Part shown: positions 1 to 10,727 of the stretch, piece after piece
How positions within the stretch are numbered: position 1 is the stretch's first letter
How the letters are laid out: the number at the start of each line of letters is the position of its first letter
Source of the DNA: Asterella californica
Lineage: Eukaryota; Streptophyta; Marchantiopsida; Marchantiales; Aytoniaceae
Assembly: GCA_036924285.1 (NCBI GenBank)
Contig: JAYKYS010000128.1
Coordinates: forward strand, 1-64,000
Length of the DNA: 64,000 nt
Reading direction: 5' to 3'
Notes under the pieces: model-generated
Told to the model about the DNA's origin: nothing
Databases searched by the model: none
Seen by the model: only the letters and a program-made list of their open reading frames with translations
Position numbers and translations under genes: made by a program

Positions 1-1784
1 ATGCTCGTGATTGTCTTAGATGGGCGTGCTTTGCAAATCTGCAGTCAATACGCAAGACACATGAGTACAGTTGCAACTCTGCCATGAGGGGTGGATGTGC
101 TGCGACAAGGTCTCAGGATATTATGAACACAATGTGGTGGTATGTATAGTACAGCTTTCTGTCCTCAGCGTCATGCCTTGAGGAGCTGCAGATGTAAGCA
201 CATCCTCTTGATGGTCCAAGATGGTCCAAATCTGTGTTGAACAAGCAGAGCAACCTGTTTGGCCAAAACATCCATTCTGCAACATGTAGTGTGTGTACAA
301 GTAACTGTAGCTGCTTGGGTACTGTCTGTGCAAGTAAGCGTACTTACCAGGGTGCTAAGACAGCAAAGCAAATACATCAGAATCAAGGTATGCACTATGC
401 TACGCACGCTGGTGACACAATTGGTCTGACACAAAGACCCTGACCCACATGGGGGAGTCAGCTGTGCAATCTGTGTTATGCTTGACTACTGGGCAAGGAT
501 TGCAGGTGATACTCATGGCAATCGCTCTTGGACATGAGCACTGGATGCAATTCTGTGTTTGTTTGTGCTGAATTCCAAGGATGCATTGGGGTTGCTGCAG
601 CTGCAGACTACTTGAAATGAGCTGGCCACTGTGCTAACTGGGACAGTGGGTCATGCACCCCAGCTGTGACATAGCTTGTCATACAAGGTGTACAATTGAG
701 TTGCAGATGAGTGAGACGTCTCTTTTGCATGCAGAATGAATATTTCAGCAGTGCTAAAGTACCACCAACACTCAACAACATACATTGGTATAACATCTAT
801 CATTGCCCTGAAGTTGGATGCGTCGCAGCAGCGCTGCTGCTTTTATGGCCGCCATTGCTGGAGTGCATACATTTGCTTGCAGCTTCAGCGGTGCAGCAAT
901 GTGACACGTATACAAGGGCTTTTGCTTCATCATATTTGCTTGCAGTCCCAAACACTGCGCAGATGCTTGTGACCTTGCAATTGGCATTGCTGAAATGCCT
1001 ACAGTTGCTGCTGCTTGCCGCTGTAAAATGCCCAAGTGAAAGCAACAGTATAGTCGAACTGAACCTTCGTTGCAATTCTTAAACAGTCAAATACGGGAGG
1101 TGAATGAAAGTGCCTGATGCTCACTGCACATGTCATTTCCTTACCTTGTGAGGCACACAAGATATCCCGCAGAGTCAAGTGACGTAAGTCAGACGATCAG
1201 TGCACAGGAAAGATGCAGGCTGAACGCAGCGCATATTGCAGATGTCTTTAGAGCTTCAACGTGCAAAGTCCGTGGGGCGTACACAACAGCCGCGTATCCT
1301 ACGCCGGCACAGGCTTTGCCAAGCTGCTTAGGTATTCTTACGGCCCAGACCTAGGGTTTATTGGAACATCATCTGCCTACCAACCTTTGCCCATCACCAT
1401 CATTGGCCCACCATCTCTTGCCTAACGCAACTGTGCCCAACAGTTGCCTAATTGAACAACTGTATTGCCCTCTATGGGATGCAAAGCTGGCCCGGGTCCT
1501 TGTCAGCATTTGGAAACGTCTGGGGACATCCTCAGACGGCTTAAGAGGCCAGCATATTAATGATCACATCCTTCAGTTTCTGTCTCATGGGGTAGCATCA
1601 CTATTGTCTTATACACAGCAGGATAGACTTGGTCTCGACCACACACCTATTCTTTATTGATTGACTGGCTTGATTCACGGTTCTGCATGCAGCACTGCAG
1701 AAGCTTGATCAACACAAGAAGCAAGGAACAAGACTGTAGACTCTGTAAGCAACATATTGATTCTAGACACCGCAACACACACAC
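1..1784. other. No gene recognised
   Basis: I see short open frames on both strands but no motif, no consistent exon chain and no repeat array. The 3' side borders the stop codon of the minus-strand dapF locus at 1785. Part of this stretch may be the 3' UTR of that gene. Confidence 0.4.
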
Positions 1785-4151
1785 CTAAACTTCAGTCACG
1801 CCTCTGAAAGCTAGCTCTGCCGGACCAGTCATATAGATGTGATTGTCACTCTGCCGCCACTCAATGATCAGTGGACCGCCAGGCAAGTCAACTTGACATG
1901 TTCTGTCAGTCTGCCCTTCAGACACCTGCTACTACTATTGCACAGGCACCAGTCCCACAAGCTAGCGTCTGTCCTGCCCTCGGTTCCCACACTGAAACTT
2001 GAACATGCCCTTTGTCTAGTACCTCCACAAAATGTGTGTTGGTCTTCTTTGGAAACACGCTGTCTGTTTCAAACTGGGGACCCAGTGCTCGCACATCAAT
2101 CTCGCTCAGCTGCACACGCATGCAAATTTCAGCAGGCCAAGCAGACAAGTTGGCAGGCAGCAAGCTGACTTGTGCATAGCAAAGCTGATGCATGGCAGTG
2201 TGACAGGGCTGGCCACAAGGACCCTGCAGATGCAATTGTGAACTGACATGCCATGCGCACAAATGCAATCATGTGGCTGAGGAAGACCTTAGCTTGGCAA
2301 AGACAGGACGTCTGCAAAGGAGCATGTCAAAATGCCCTGTGACAATGCCATGTGACAATGCAACACTGTTTCAATCACTCTGGTGGCTGTGCAATTAGTG
2401 AGGTTCACTCCAATTGTGTCTAGGTAATTGGTGGTGCCGCTTGCAGACAGTTCCCCTGCATATGTGTCTTTGGGCTGTTGCTCTCAAACATGCAAAGACA
2501 CATATGCAGGAACTGTCTGCAAGCAGCACCACCAATTACCTAGGACACAATTGGAGTGAACCTCACTAATTGCACAGCCACCAGCTTGCCAGCAGCATCT
2601 TCATCGGCCCTGACACAGTCACAATGCAATGGCTGAAAATCTAGCATGCTGGCATGAAACTAATGGAAAACACAGCATGGACTGTAATGAAACAAATCAA
2701 TAGGTGGCAGGGCTTGGCATGCAGCAGGAAGGCCACCTTCAAATTGCCCTTGTTTAGTGCCAAACACAACAGCATGTGGGTTACCCATGCTGACACAGGT
2801 GACCAGCCACTCTTGGCCTGCCACCTTCAAAGGCGCTTGCACCGCTGTGCTGCCCTGCAGCAGTACTACAGCTGATACAGAAACAGTAGACACACAAGCT
2901 CATGGGTGAGTGCTATGAGGCACAATGCCCACCTTGCACATAGAGAGTCAACCTTGCATGTGGACACCAGCATGCCAAGTTCGCACATGTGTATCTTGCG
3001 CAATGGAGATGATTCCATGATGACATGCAGATGGCAAGCGTCAGCAAAGTGCATGCACATCGATGGTGGACCCTCAGTTGGAAAGCAACTGTCACAGTCT
3101 GAGTGTCAATGCATAGATGCAAATGTGTACACCACATGTGACTCAAGCCAATGCTGCCAGTGGGCATCATAACACTGCAAATGTTGGGTTTCAGTGTGTG
3201 TCGTCCAGAAATCAGTATGTGCAAGAGCTATGGGGCAGGTCCAGAGGAGGGCAACAACCAAGCTGCAGGCATCTCAAAATGGTATGCTTGTGAACATGGA
3301 GCTGTAGCTGACCTGGGTTGCAGGCAGTGTTGTGGGTATTCTGTCTGCCTCTAAAATGGGTTCACCCATATCTACGCAGACTTGACCATCCTCTAGAAGA
3401 TCTGGCCTGAATCAATCCTGCATAACAGTGCGTGCATAATGGCAGGAGCAAACAAAAACAGCACTGATAGCACAGCTGAGGATTGGCAATTTTGTCAACA
3501 GTGGGGCACACAGAGCAATGTCGCTCCTGCAGGAAATTGAGTAAGTACAGTGTGCGGGTTTGCATGCTAGACTGACCTGCCCCAGTAGAGACTTTGTATT
3601 GTCGGGGACCTGCGTTATCTTTCTCAGCAACAAACCTTGCCAGGCAGCGTATCCCATTGCCGCACATCTCTGGCTCACTCCCATCGGAGTTGTAAATGCG
3701 CATGGTGTAGTCTACATCGCCCTTCGGGGGCAGTGCAAAGATGACCTATAGCAGCAAAGGCTTGCTCAGGCGCGCGGAAGGGATTTGCTTGGAATGTTAA
3801 GCAACTGGACATGCCATTTACGCACCCCATCTCCACCAATGCCGAAGTTTCCTATCACATAGCCTGACTGCCGCCTCCGCTGATACGAGCAGCTCCTCCT
3901 GGTGCCTGTTGTCCACCTGACGTGGAACTAATAAGGTCGCTTTGCACGTTGCCAACTGTGATTGATGCCCAGTACCAGCCTTACCAAAATGAAATCGTTC
4001 CCGAGACCTGATACTTGGTGAACTCAACAGCCGTTGCCTGGCAGACTGTAGCAAGTGATCTTGCGTTATGTGGCTGCACAGCCCGTGACCGTACCAGCGC
4101 AGCGTGATTGGGCCTGCAGAATGTGGTTCCAAAGAGTACTGCTGCTGCCAT
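1785..4151 (-). pseudogene. dapF: Diaminopimelate epimerase locus (dapF), six recognisable exons, three frameshifts
   Basis: DapF interconverts LL- and meso-diaminopimelate in plastid lysine synthesis. Exons read on the minus strand are 4151-3985, 3916-3826, 3745-3577, 3401-3313, 2854-about 2737 and 2109-1785. Family landmarks appear in order: FTKYQ, GLGNDF, VDNRH, GIGGDG, CGNGIRC (first active cysteine), [37 protein letters not shown] (second cysteine), VDLPGGPL and IYMTGPAE. The first about 45 residues are Ala/Arg/Ser-rich, like a transit peptide. Three one-base changes break the frame: a missing G near 4007 between FTKYQ and GLGNDF, an extra T on the plus strand near 3849 within the CDRNFGIGG motif, and an extra base near 1925 after CGTGACA. 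The phase between exons 5 and 6 is also unresolved. Both active cysteines are present. Either this copy is newly dead or the assembly has local indel errors. Confidence 0.85.
2380..2584. repeat. Long near-perfect inverted repeat inside a dapF intron
   Basis: The left arm 2380-2472 is the reverse complement of the right arm 2493-2584, with about one mismatch and two small indels over about 92 bp and a 20-nt loop. The arms begin CTGGTGGCTG and end CAGCCACCAG. It lies between dapF exons 5 and 6. It could be a foldback MITE or the precursor of a long-hairpin small RNA. No clear target-site duplication flanks it. Confidence 0.9.
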
Positions 4152-4276
4152 ATTGCGAGTTGCGGAATTGACCAACGGTGCTATGCTTTGCGTGAGATGG
4201 GTTTCGAAGGGTCGAAGCCTGCACCAAAGAACCTAAATCGCAAATTGTATGGCGGAAGCGGAAAAACACTGCAGAG

Positions 4277-4885
4277 CTAACTCCTCACATCAAAGGCTTC
4301 TGGAAACTTGAACGTGCCATCATTGTCGTGCATCACTGACCATGTTAAGCTGTAATGCATAGGTCTGCATGAAAAGATTATGAAATCGGACAAGAGCTCG
4401 ACGATCAGTTCACTGGTCTGGCTGTAGTTTTCTACAAGCGCCCGTGCCTCAGCATCGACAGCTATTGTCAGCCCTGTCACTGAAACATCGTTTCGCAGAC
4501 TGTAGGACGCGAATGGCTTCATAACTGTCGCTGGTTTTGGGTCTCTTCTCTCGAGAACCAGTGCAGTCTCAACCTTCCCGGAGTTGCAAAACTGGCGAAC
4601 TGGCAAAGTCAAAGGGTATCGACGAATATTTGCCCACACAGCTTCGATCTTCTTTCAGCGGGGGATAGCGCGCCCAGACACTGGAGAGATATCCAGCCTG
4701 AGCTGTGAGTCACACCCTGGAGAAGAAATTATTGTCTCCGTGTTTGAGATTCCAGGCAACGCAGCTGCAATCCAGGTCCGTCCAGGTGATTCTTCTGTCA
4801 GTCCTATGCCATACCTTGAGTTTGCATGATGTATCTGCAGGCTTTCTTGGTTCGGGAGCATGAGTTTAAGCTTGTGGCAGTGCAA
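4277..4885 (-). CDS. Unrecognised coding exon(s), upstream of dapF on the same strand
   Basis: Two open stretches in the same frame are separated by a single TGA at 4655-4657: about 70 residues containing TEESPGRTWIAAALPG, then about 125 residues containing RYPLTLPVRQF, ALVLERRDPKPA and ELLSDFIIF. The composition looks protein-like and the stretch ends about 125 bp before the dapF start. I do not recognise a family. The second half could be a separate exon, or the TGA may be a lesion or lie in an unrecognised intron. Confidence 0.3.
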
Positions 4886-4899
4886 ACATGGACGTTAGA

Positions 4900-6105
4900 A
4901 GATATGCCGAACTCAAGTCTAGCAGTATGCCAATCCCAAGCCTGGCAGTATAAGCTGCACAGTGTACCCAGACTTTGTTGTCTCTCCTGAACATGTATGA
5001 GCGTTGTCATGCACCCACTGGCTCCTTGTGCAACCTGCAAATGTTGATTGTTATAGATTAACAAACTTCTACAAGCAAAACTGTTGTTTCCATTTGTCCA
5101 AGAGGTCCCAGCTATAGTTTGTTGCACGACCATAGCCAGCAGTCCAGCTAGCAGCTCAGGCTACTTCAGATTTGCCCACTTGTGGCTTGAAGTGTGTCCT
5201 GATGATGCACAGGTGCTGTGCACCAGGTGGGATGACAAGTTGTACAAGGCCAACAGGTGCTCATTGGAGGAATGGGACAGAAGATACACCCAGTTTGGCA
5301 TAGATAGAGTCTGGAGGTGCATGCTCTTCTCTCCTAGCATGACCCTGTGCAAGATCAAATGAAAACAATCAGCAACAGCTGGTGACGACGTCTTGCCACA
5401 CCAAAGCATGATGCAAGCAGTGTTTAGAAATGGACCAACATAGTTTTACTAGTCATCGTCTGGGACTGCATGGGTATCCATACTTGTCACACCCAAGTCT
5501 GCTGTGGCCTTGTCTCAAGGTGTGAGTGGGCATGCAGGGATGATGTGCTGCCGTGTCGAGTGTACCTGCGCCACTGCGTGCTGGCTGCAAAGAAGCTGGG
5601 GGCGGTCAGCCTATGAAAGCTTCCTTGACCACACATTCTTGGCAGATAGACAGACAACTGTCAGGCAGCATCTCAGCAGAAGTCCATCTATATTGACCGA
5701 GGAGCCGCCCGCAACCTTGATTGACAGATACAGCGGCTGATGCAAGTGTCAGCGCAGCGTTTGTAATGGTTGTGCTGAGACTTGCCTTGTCATGTGTTAT
5801 GCTGCGCATTGGCACTCTGCAAGATGAAATGCTTACAATTCTGCTGGCGGTAACCTGCTGGCGGTAACATAAACAAAAGAAGCAGTGATACATGTCGCCT
5901 CAAAGCTGAGTGTTGACTGGCCACACTGCAGCAGCTAGCTTAGGATTGAAACTGGAACAATGAATGCTGACTGGCTTGTTCGATAAAGCTTAATCTTCAG
6001 TAGCAGAAAACATCAAGCCGCAGAACTGCATTGTTGCAGTTGCAGCTGTATGCCGCGCAGTATATAAGCACAAAGGCAACACCATGCTGGCCCTCATGAC
6101 ACAGC
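4900..6105. other. No gene recognised
   Basis: Only short, unsupported open frames are visible. A 14-bp tandem duplication (CTGCTGGCGGTAAC twice) lies at about 5841-5868. Confidence 0.35.
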
Positions 6106-9100
6106 TCACTTATAAGCTCTGTCAGGGTTCATTGTATAAGGCATAGCCACAACAACATTGGAGGGTCGCTTCTCTAGAGTGTCGTCAAACAAGTGATGCT
6201 TCACATGCACATGGTCGTCCTGCCAGTTCAGCTCCCTGGCATAGTTGTACCTGCTCATGTACTCTTGCCTGCAGCAGCAATGTGCAGAGTCAGTCCATAC
6301 AGTCTGAGAGGTCTGGCCAGCATCCTGGCAGGCAGATGCCTGAGTCGTCCCACGACTGTGTTTCAGGTGGCAAGCCTGCATATGGAAACATATACATATA
6401 TATTCCCACACCTTTCTTCAGACATGCCCATGGTTGTGGCAGTGCACAACCATATCAGGCAGTAGGTAACACGCACATCGGCTGCTTCAGGACTCAAGAG
6501 TCTATGACTAGTTTGGATCAAAAAACTGCTGTGTAGTTGACCAGCTTGCTTGCTGACATGGCCTCACACAGCCACATGCATGAGGGCCTACTATTTGCAG
6601 AAGTACAGCAGTTTGCATCATTGATGCACTTCCTTGTTGACATGATAAGCGATTGTGTTTGTGTTGACACGGCTGCACAATACACTTCGGGGCCAGCCAA
6701 GCATCCTCCACACAGCCACATGCATGATTGTCTTGATGGACAGCAAACTGCATCGATGTTGAAACACAGTTGTCCCCTCATCGCTACGTTTAATCAGTGC
6801 TGCATCAACCCCCCTTCCCCCCCTCTGGCCCCTCCTCGATTGATACACAGCCCTGAGGTGTGCAGCAGAAGTGTGTGAAGCAGTACCTGAACTTCCTGAG
6901 CTCAGCCTCTACTGTCTGGATGTACATCATGCTCATCTGGTCGGCCGACTTCTCTTGCAGAGCATCAGCATGCGACTCACGCCTGCAGCACAGCAGCTCT
7001 TGCAGGTGTACTCAGCAATTTTTTGTGCAACATGGTGACTGACAAGACATGATGCAGCAGTAGCCTGTGGCCAATGACGGCATTGGCAAGTTGCACAAAA
7101 CACCATCAGCATGTGGTTGCTGCGATGCCTCAAACACTACTGCGTTGCATCTACGTTGTATGTCAAACGGACCTGACTTCGGCATGTTGCGGTGAGGGCT
7201 TTTGCATCCTGCTGATAGATGTCAAGTCAGCGAGGACCCAGGTCAGAGCTTCAATCAGAACCGTGACTTCCATGATCTCTGGTGGGGTGGGCCGGGCAGG
7301 GCAGGGCAGGGCAGGGCAGGGCAGGGCGGGGTGCAGGGTGAATAGGGTGGGGTTAGGGTAGGGTAGGGTAGGGTAGGGCAGGGCAGGGCAGGGCAGAATA
7401 GAGCAGGGAGCAAGACCAGGCCACAAGTTTGGGGGCAGCGCAAGGCTAGCAAAGCAAGTAGAGCCTCACGCCTGACACAAGGAGTCATTAGTGAGCATAC
7501 CAGGTAGCAAAGTCGTGTGAGTGAATGCGGGGACGCAGGGCAGCGGTGTGAAGGTACCAGTCCGGCAGGCGGCGCAGCTTGCTGGCAGCCCGGGCCTGCT
7601 GCCGTCGCCTCTGCTCATCCTTTTGCGCCAGCCATGCCAGATGCACTGCCGCCTGCATGCCGCATGACAGTATTTAGAGGAGGGGAGGGGAGGGGAGGGG
7701 AGGGGAGGGGAGGGGAGGTTTCCCTTGCTCAAACACACCTGGGTCAAATGGCTGTCATACCATCAGGTCCTTCCTTGTCAGCATCACCACCTGTAAGGCT
7801 TCTACTACGTCAAACAAGTTGGACAGTCTATGACGTAGTGGCACCTCCTCAGACTATCATTCCGAGCAACACAATGTTTCACAGTGTAGTGTCAGGGCTG
7901 TCAGTCAGAAGGCCTGCCCACCGCTGCCGGCAACAAAAAAACAGCCAAGGCCAGCACGCTAACCAGCAGGTGAGTGCCATACTCAGAAGCAAGGCTGATG
8001 CCGGACATGGGCACTTTGTGATCTCACAAGCAACTCCACATGAACGCGTATCTCATGTGGGAACGCTGTGATCTGTACTAACCTCAAACAGCACAAAGCT
8101 GTATTGTGCTCACATTGTGCTCATGTCTGCTGCTGCCAGGACTCAAGCAAGCAGACACACACACACACACATACACACCTGTTGATCATCGTGTTCCTCT
8201 AAGCGGCGCACAACCTCCTGGGGGACTTGACCCCGGGCAGGGAGGGGGCCCGGGGGGGAGTGCCCGCTGCGGGGCTGTACTGGTGAGGCCAGGTCCTGTA
8301 GGCGAATTGCCCCTTCCAGACCCCTGGGGCTACGCATGGACCGGCTGGAAGCGGCGCCTGATGCTTCAGCCTCTAACCTGTTCAGTGATGCCTGCATCAA
8401 AAGCCATGACTATATTGAGGGTTTAGAGTACAGTTGGTATATACTCAGTTCTGAAAATTTTCTGAGATATCGGTGTGTGTGCTGCATTGCACTGCTCATC
8501 ATGCTTACCATAATACTGCTACTGCACATCTCTTCCCATGGAACTGTGATTGTAGTACTAGTACCATGGCTTTACTACTGTTACCATTATGACAGTACTG
8601 TTGAAGCGCTACTGTTACCATGGTCCTGTCTGCGTGTGCCATGCGGAGATGAGCAGTGGTGATGCGTTCCAGCTGATGACCAGCTACACATATTTGGGGC
8701 AACTTTGGCCATTTCTGCACAACAAATTTTGAGCAGAAATCTCACCTCCAGCCTGCGAACCACGACTGGGTTGTTGTGAGCCCTGGCCACCTCCAGCACC
8801 TGCTCCATGGCCTGCCAGTCACCGGTGGCCACAGCTGCAGCCGCCTCATTGTCCAGAGTCAGCCGCTGCAGGGCCCTGGAGGCGTTGTCAAAGGCAAGGG
8901 CTGGACCGAACAGCCCCTGGCATGATGCCGTGGCGGTGGTAGATGTTATCCAGGGCCATCAGGGAGACCCTCATGTCATGGAGCTCCCTGAACAGATGAT
9001 GACAAACATACTGAAATGTTTGTGTGCGTAAGCCTGTTTGCGCTGCGTATAATGATTGACTGATATGAGTATGGTGGCTAACTCAAACTGACTTGAATGA

Positions 9101-10464
9101 CTTGGACCTTGTCATTAGCAACGGTTTGATGAAACAAGGGTTTGAAGGGAGGGGGGCGAGTGCGGGAGGCGGGGAGGGGGGGGCAAGGGACAAAGGGCGC
9201 TTGATGCACAACTGACATTGACGCTGACATGTTGCGAGTTTGAAGTAAATGCTGCATCTTTGAGTCATCAACAACATGCAGCCTATGTGTGGTTTCAACC
9301 TTGATTTCTTGCAGATCCACAGCATGACTTCAGTAACCCAGAAATCCTAGCGTTTGCTTTTGACTTATAACATGTCAGCGACACCGCCTGGTCCATCAAG
9401 CATCAGCAACTGGCAGACAACATGAGCGCACTTGAAGTGCAGTCAATGCCTGAGTTGGGACAGCATACCTGAGTCCCAACATCATGTTGGCTGCATGCAC
9501 AACTCACTCTGATCAAATCAAACAAGACCATTGCACAAGAGCAAGGAACCATGGCATGCTGTACCAAGCATGGCATGCTGTATCAAATACAGCATGCTGT
9601 CACAAACACATGGTGTACTTACTCGGTGAGCAGAGGAGGTGCTTTGGAGACAGCCTGGCGGCGGGTGAGCTTGCAGATGGTGTTGGCTGCTGCCACTGCT
9701 GGGTTGCTGGACCTCACCCCCATCTCCCTTGCTTTCACCACCAGCCACGACAAGTGCTGCATCCAGCACGCCATATCTTGACTGACCCACAGGTGGTATT
9801 ACTGTGCAGACACCTTTGTGTAGCTAAAGGACGCTTCTCATGTATGAAACCAATGGCTAGCAGTAGCTTTGATAGTATGTGATGGTCCTCATTGCAAGAT
9901 GCAGTGGTGCACCACCACCAGCAGACAGCAGCAGCAGCAGCAGCAGTGCAGTAGCAGCAGCACATGACAAATACACTTTTGCATGCATGCGTACTGATCT
10001 TCACATGCAAGGCATACCCCCTGGTGGGGGGGAGGTCCCTTGACGGGGGGGGGGGGGGGTGGGGGGGGGGATATCGCTCACCTCAGGGCGGTTTTGCAAT
10101 ACACTGCAGGATGTCGTACTCCAGGTGCCGTGTCAGCTGAACCCCTGCAGGACTCTTCTTCTCTAATGCTCCCCAGCACCCCCCAGAGATCGCTCCAAGG
10201 GCCGCCCCAACTCTTGCAGGTCAGCCATGTCAGACTGCTCATGACCTGGAGCAGCCCTGGGGCTGTCAGGACTGGCCCTGTGAGCTTGCATGGGGCTGCT
10301 GACAAATGCCCTCTTCCTGGGCGCCTTTTCTTGCCTCTGGATGCTGCCCTTGGCGCGGCAGCCTGGAGGGGTACGAGGGGGGTCATGTAGGGGTCACCCT
10401 TGACAGGCCAGAAGGCTTCGATTCTAGCTGGCTGCCCTATTGAGCCTTTGCCAGAGTGGGACAC
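6106..10464 (-). CDS. Unrecognised multi-exon gene (partial model)
   Basis: Several minus-strand stretches read like exons and may belong to one gene. The 3' exon 6268-6106 follows a TGCTGCTGCAG acceptor, contains YARELNWQDDHVHVKHH and ends in TGA. About 8400-8187 is a Pro/Arg-rich stretch ending near EEVVRRLEEH-like sequence. About 8930-8751 contains RALQRLTLDNEAAAAVA and AMEQVLEVARAHNNPVV. About 9780-9628 contains CWMQHLSWLVVKAREMG and AAANTICKLTRRQAVS. About 10140-10085 contains LTRHLEYDILQCIAKPP. These look helical and conserved but I cannot name the family, and the join between pieces is not proven. The introns contain GGGCA, GGGGA, AC and poly-G simple repeats. Confidence 0.35.
7281..7397. 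repeat. GGGCA / GGGTA pentanucleotide array
   Basis: The plus strand has runs of GGGCA, then a GGGTTAGGGTAGGGTA-type stretch, then GGGCA again. It is strongly G-quadruplex-prone and telomere-like, but the unit is five bases, not TTAGGG or TTTAGGG. It lies in a probable intron of the minus-strand gene. Confidence 0.9.
7675..7718. repeat. GGGGA pentanucleotide array
   Basis: About eight consecutive GGGGA units on the plus strand, G-quadruplex-prone, in a non-coding stretch. Confidence 0.9.
8154..8178. repeat. AC dinucleotide microsatellite
   Basis: An (AC)n run of about 25 bp interrupted once by a T, next to a Pro-rich putative exon of the minus-strand gene. Confidence 0.85.
9574..9602. repeat. 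Small palindromic hairpin
   Basis: GCATGCTGTA and TACAGCATGC face each other across a five-base spacer. A further GCATGCTGTACC copy sits just upstream. It is probably a chance or intronic foldback. Confidence 0.6.
10022..10071. repeat. Poly-G tracts
   Basis: Several runs of up to about 15 G on the plus strand, interrupted by short spacers. Runs this long are prone to sequencing length error. Confidence 0.8.
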
Positions 10465-10727
10465 CTGATGTCCTAGAGGTGCATGCTGCCTTGCCCTGTA
10501 AAAGCCACCCTACCATTCAGTCCACATTCAAAAAGCAAAACTATGTTGTTGGATGAAACAAATTGGCCAGGGTTAAGCCAGAAAGAAGGCACCAGAATCA
10601 CTTTATCAATGCTTGTCAGCTCCAGAGCTAGGTGTATGAAGGCCTGTAGAGTATTTTGTCTAGCCTGACTAGTCTCTTGTACAGTGAGACACCATGCATT
10701 GCGAAGAGGAGCTCGACAGCCGGCATG

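Noticed and set aside
7281..7397. Chromosome-end telomere
   Set aside because: Units are GGGCA and GGGTA pentamers in the middle of genes on both sides, not a telomere repeat at a terminus.
8870..8960. Possible frameshift near 8920 in the unrecognised minus-strand gene
   Set aside because: A CATGCCAG acceptor lies at the point of frame change, so an exon start there explains it as well as an indel. The family is unknown, so neither can be judged.
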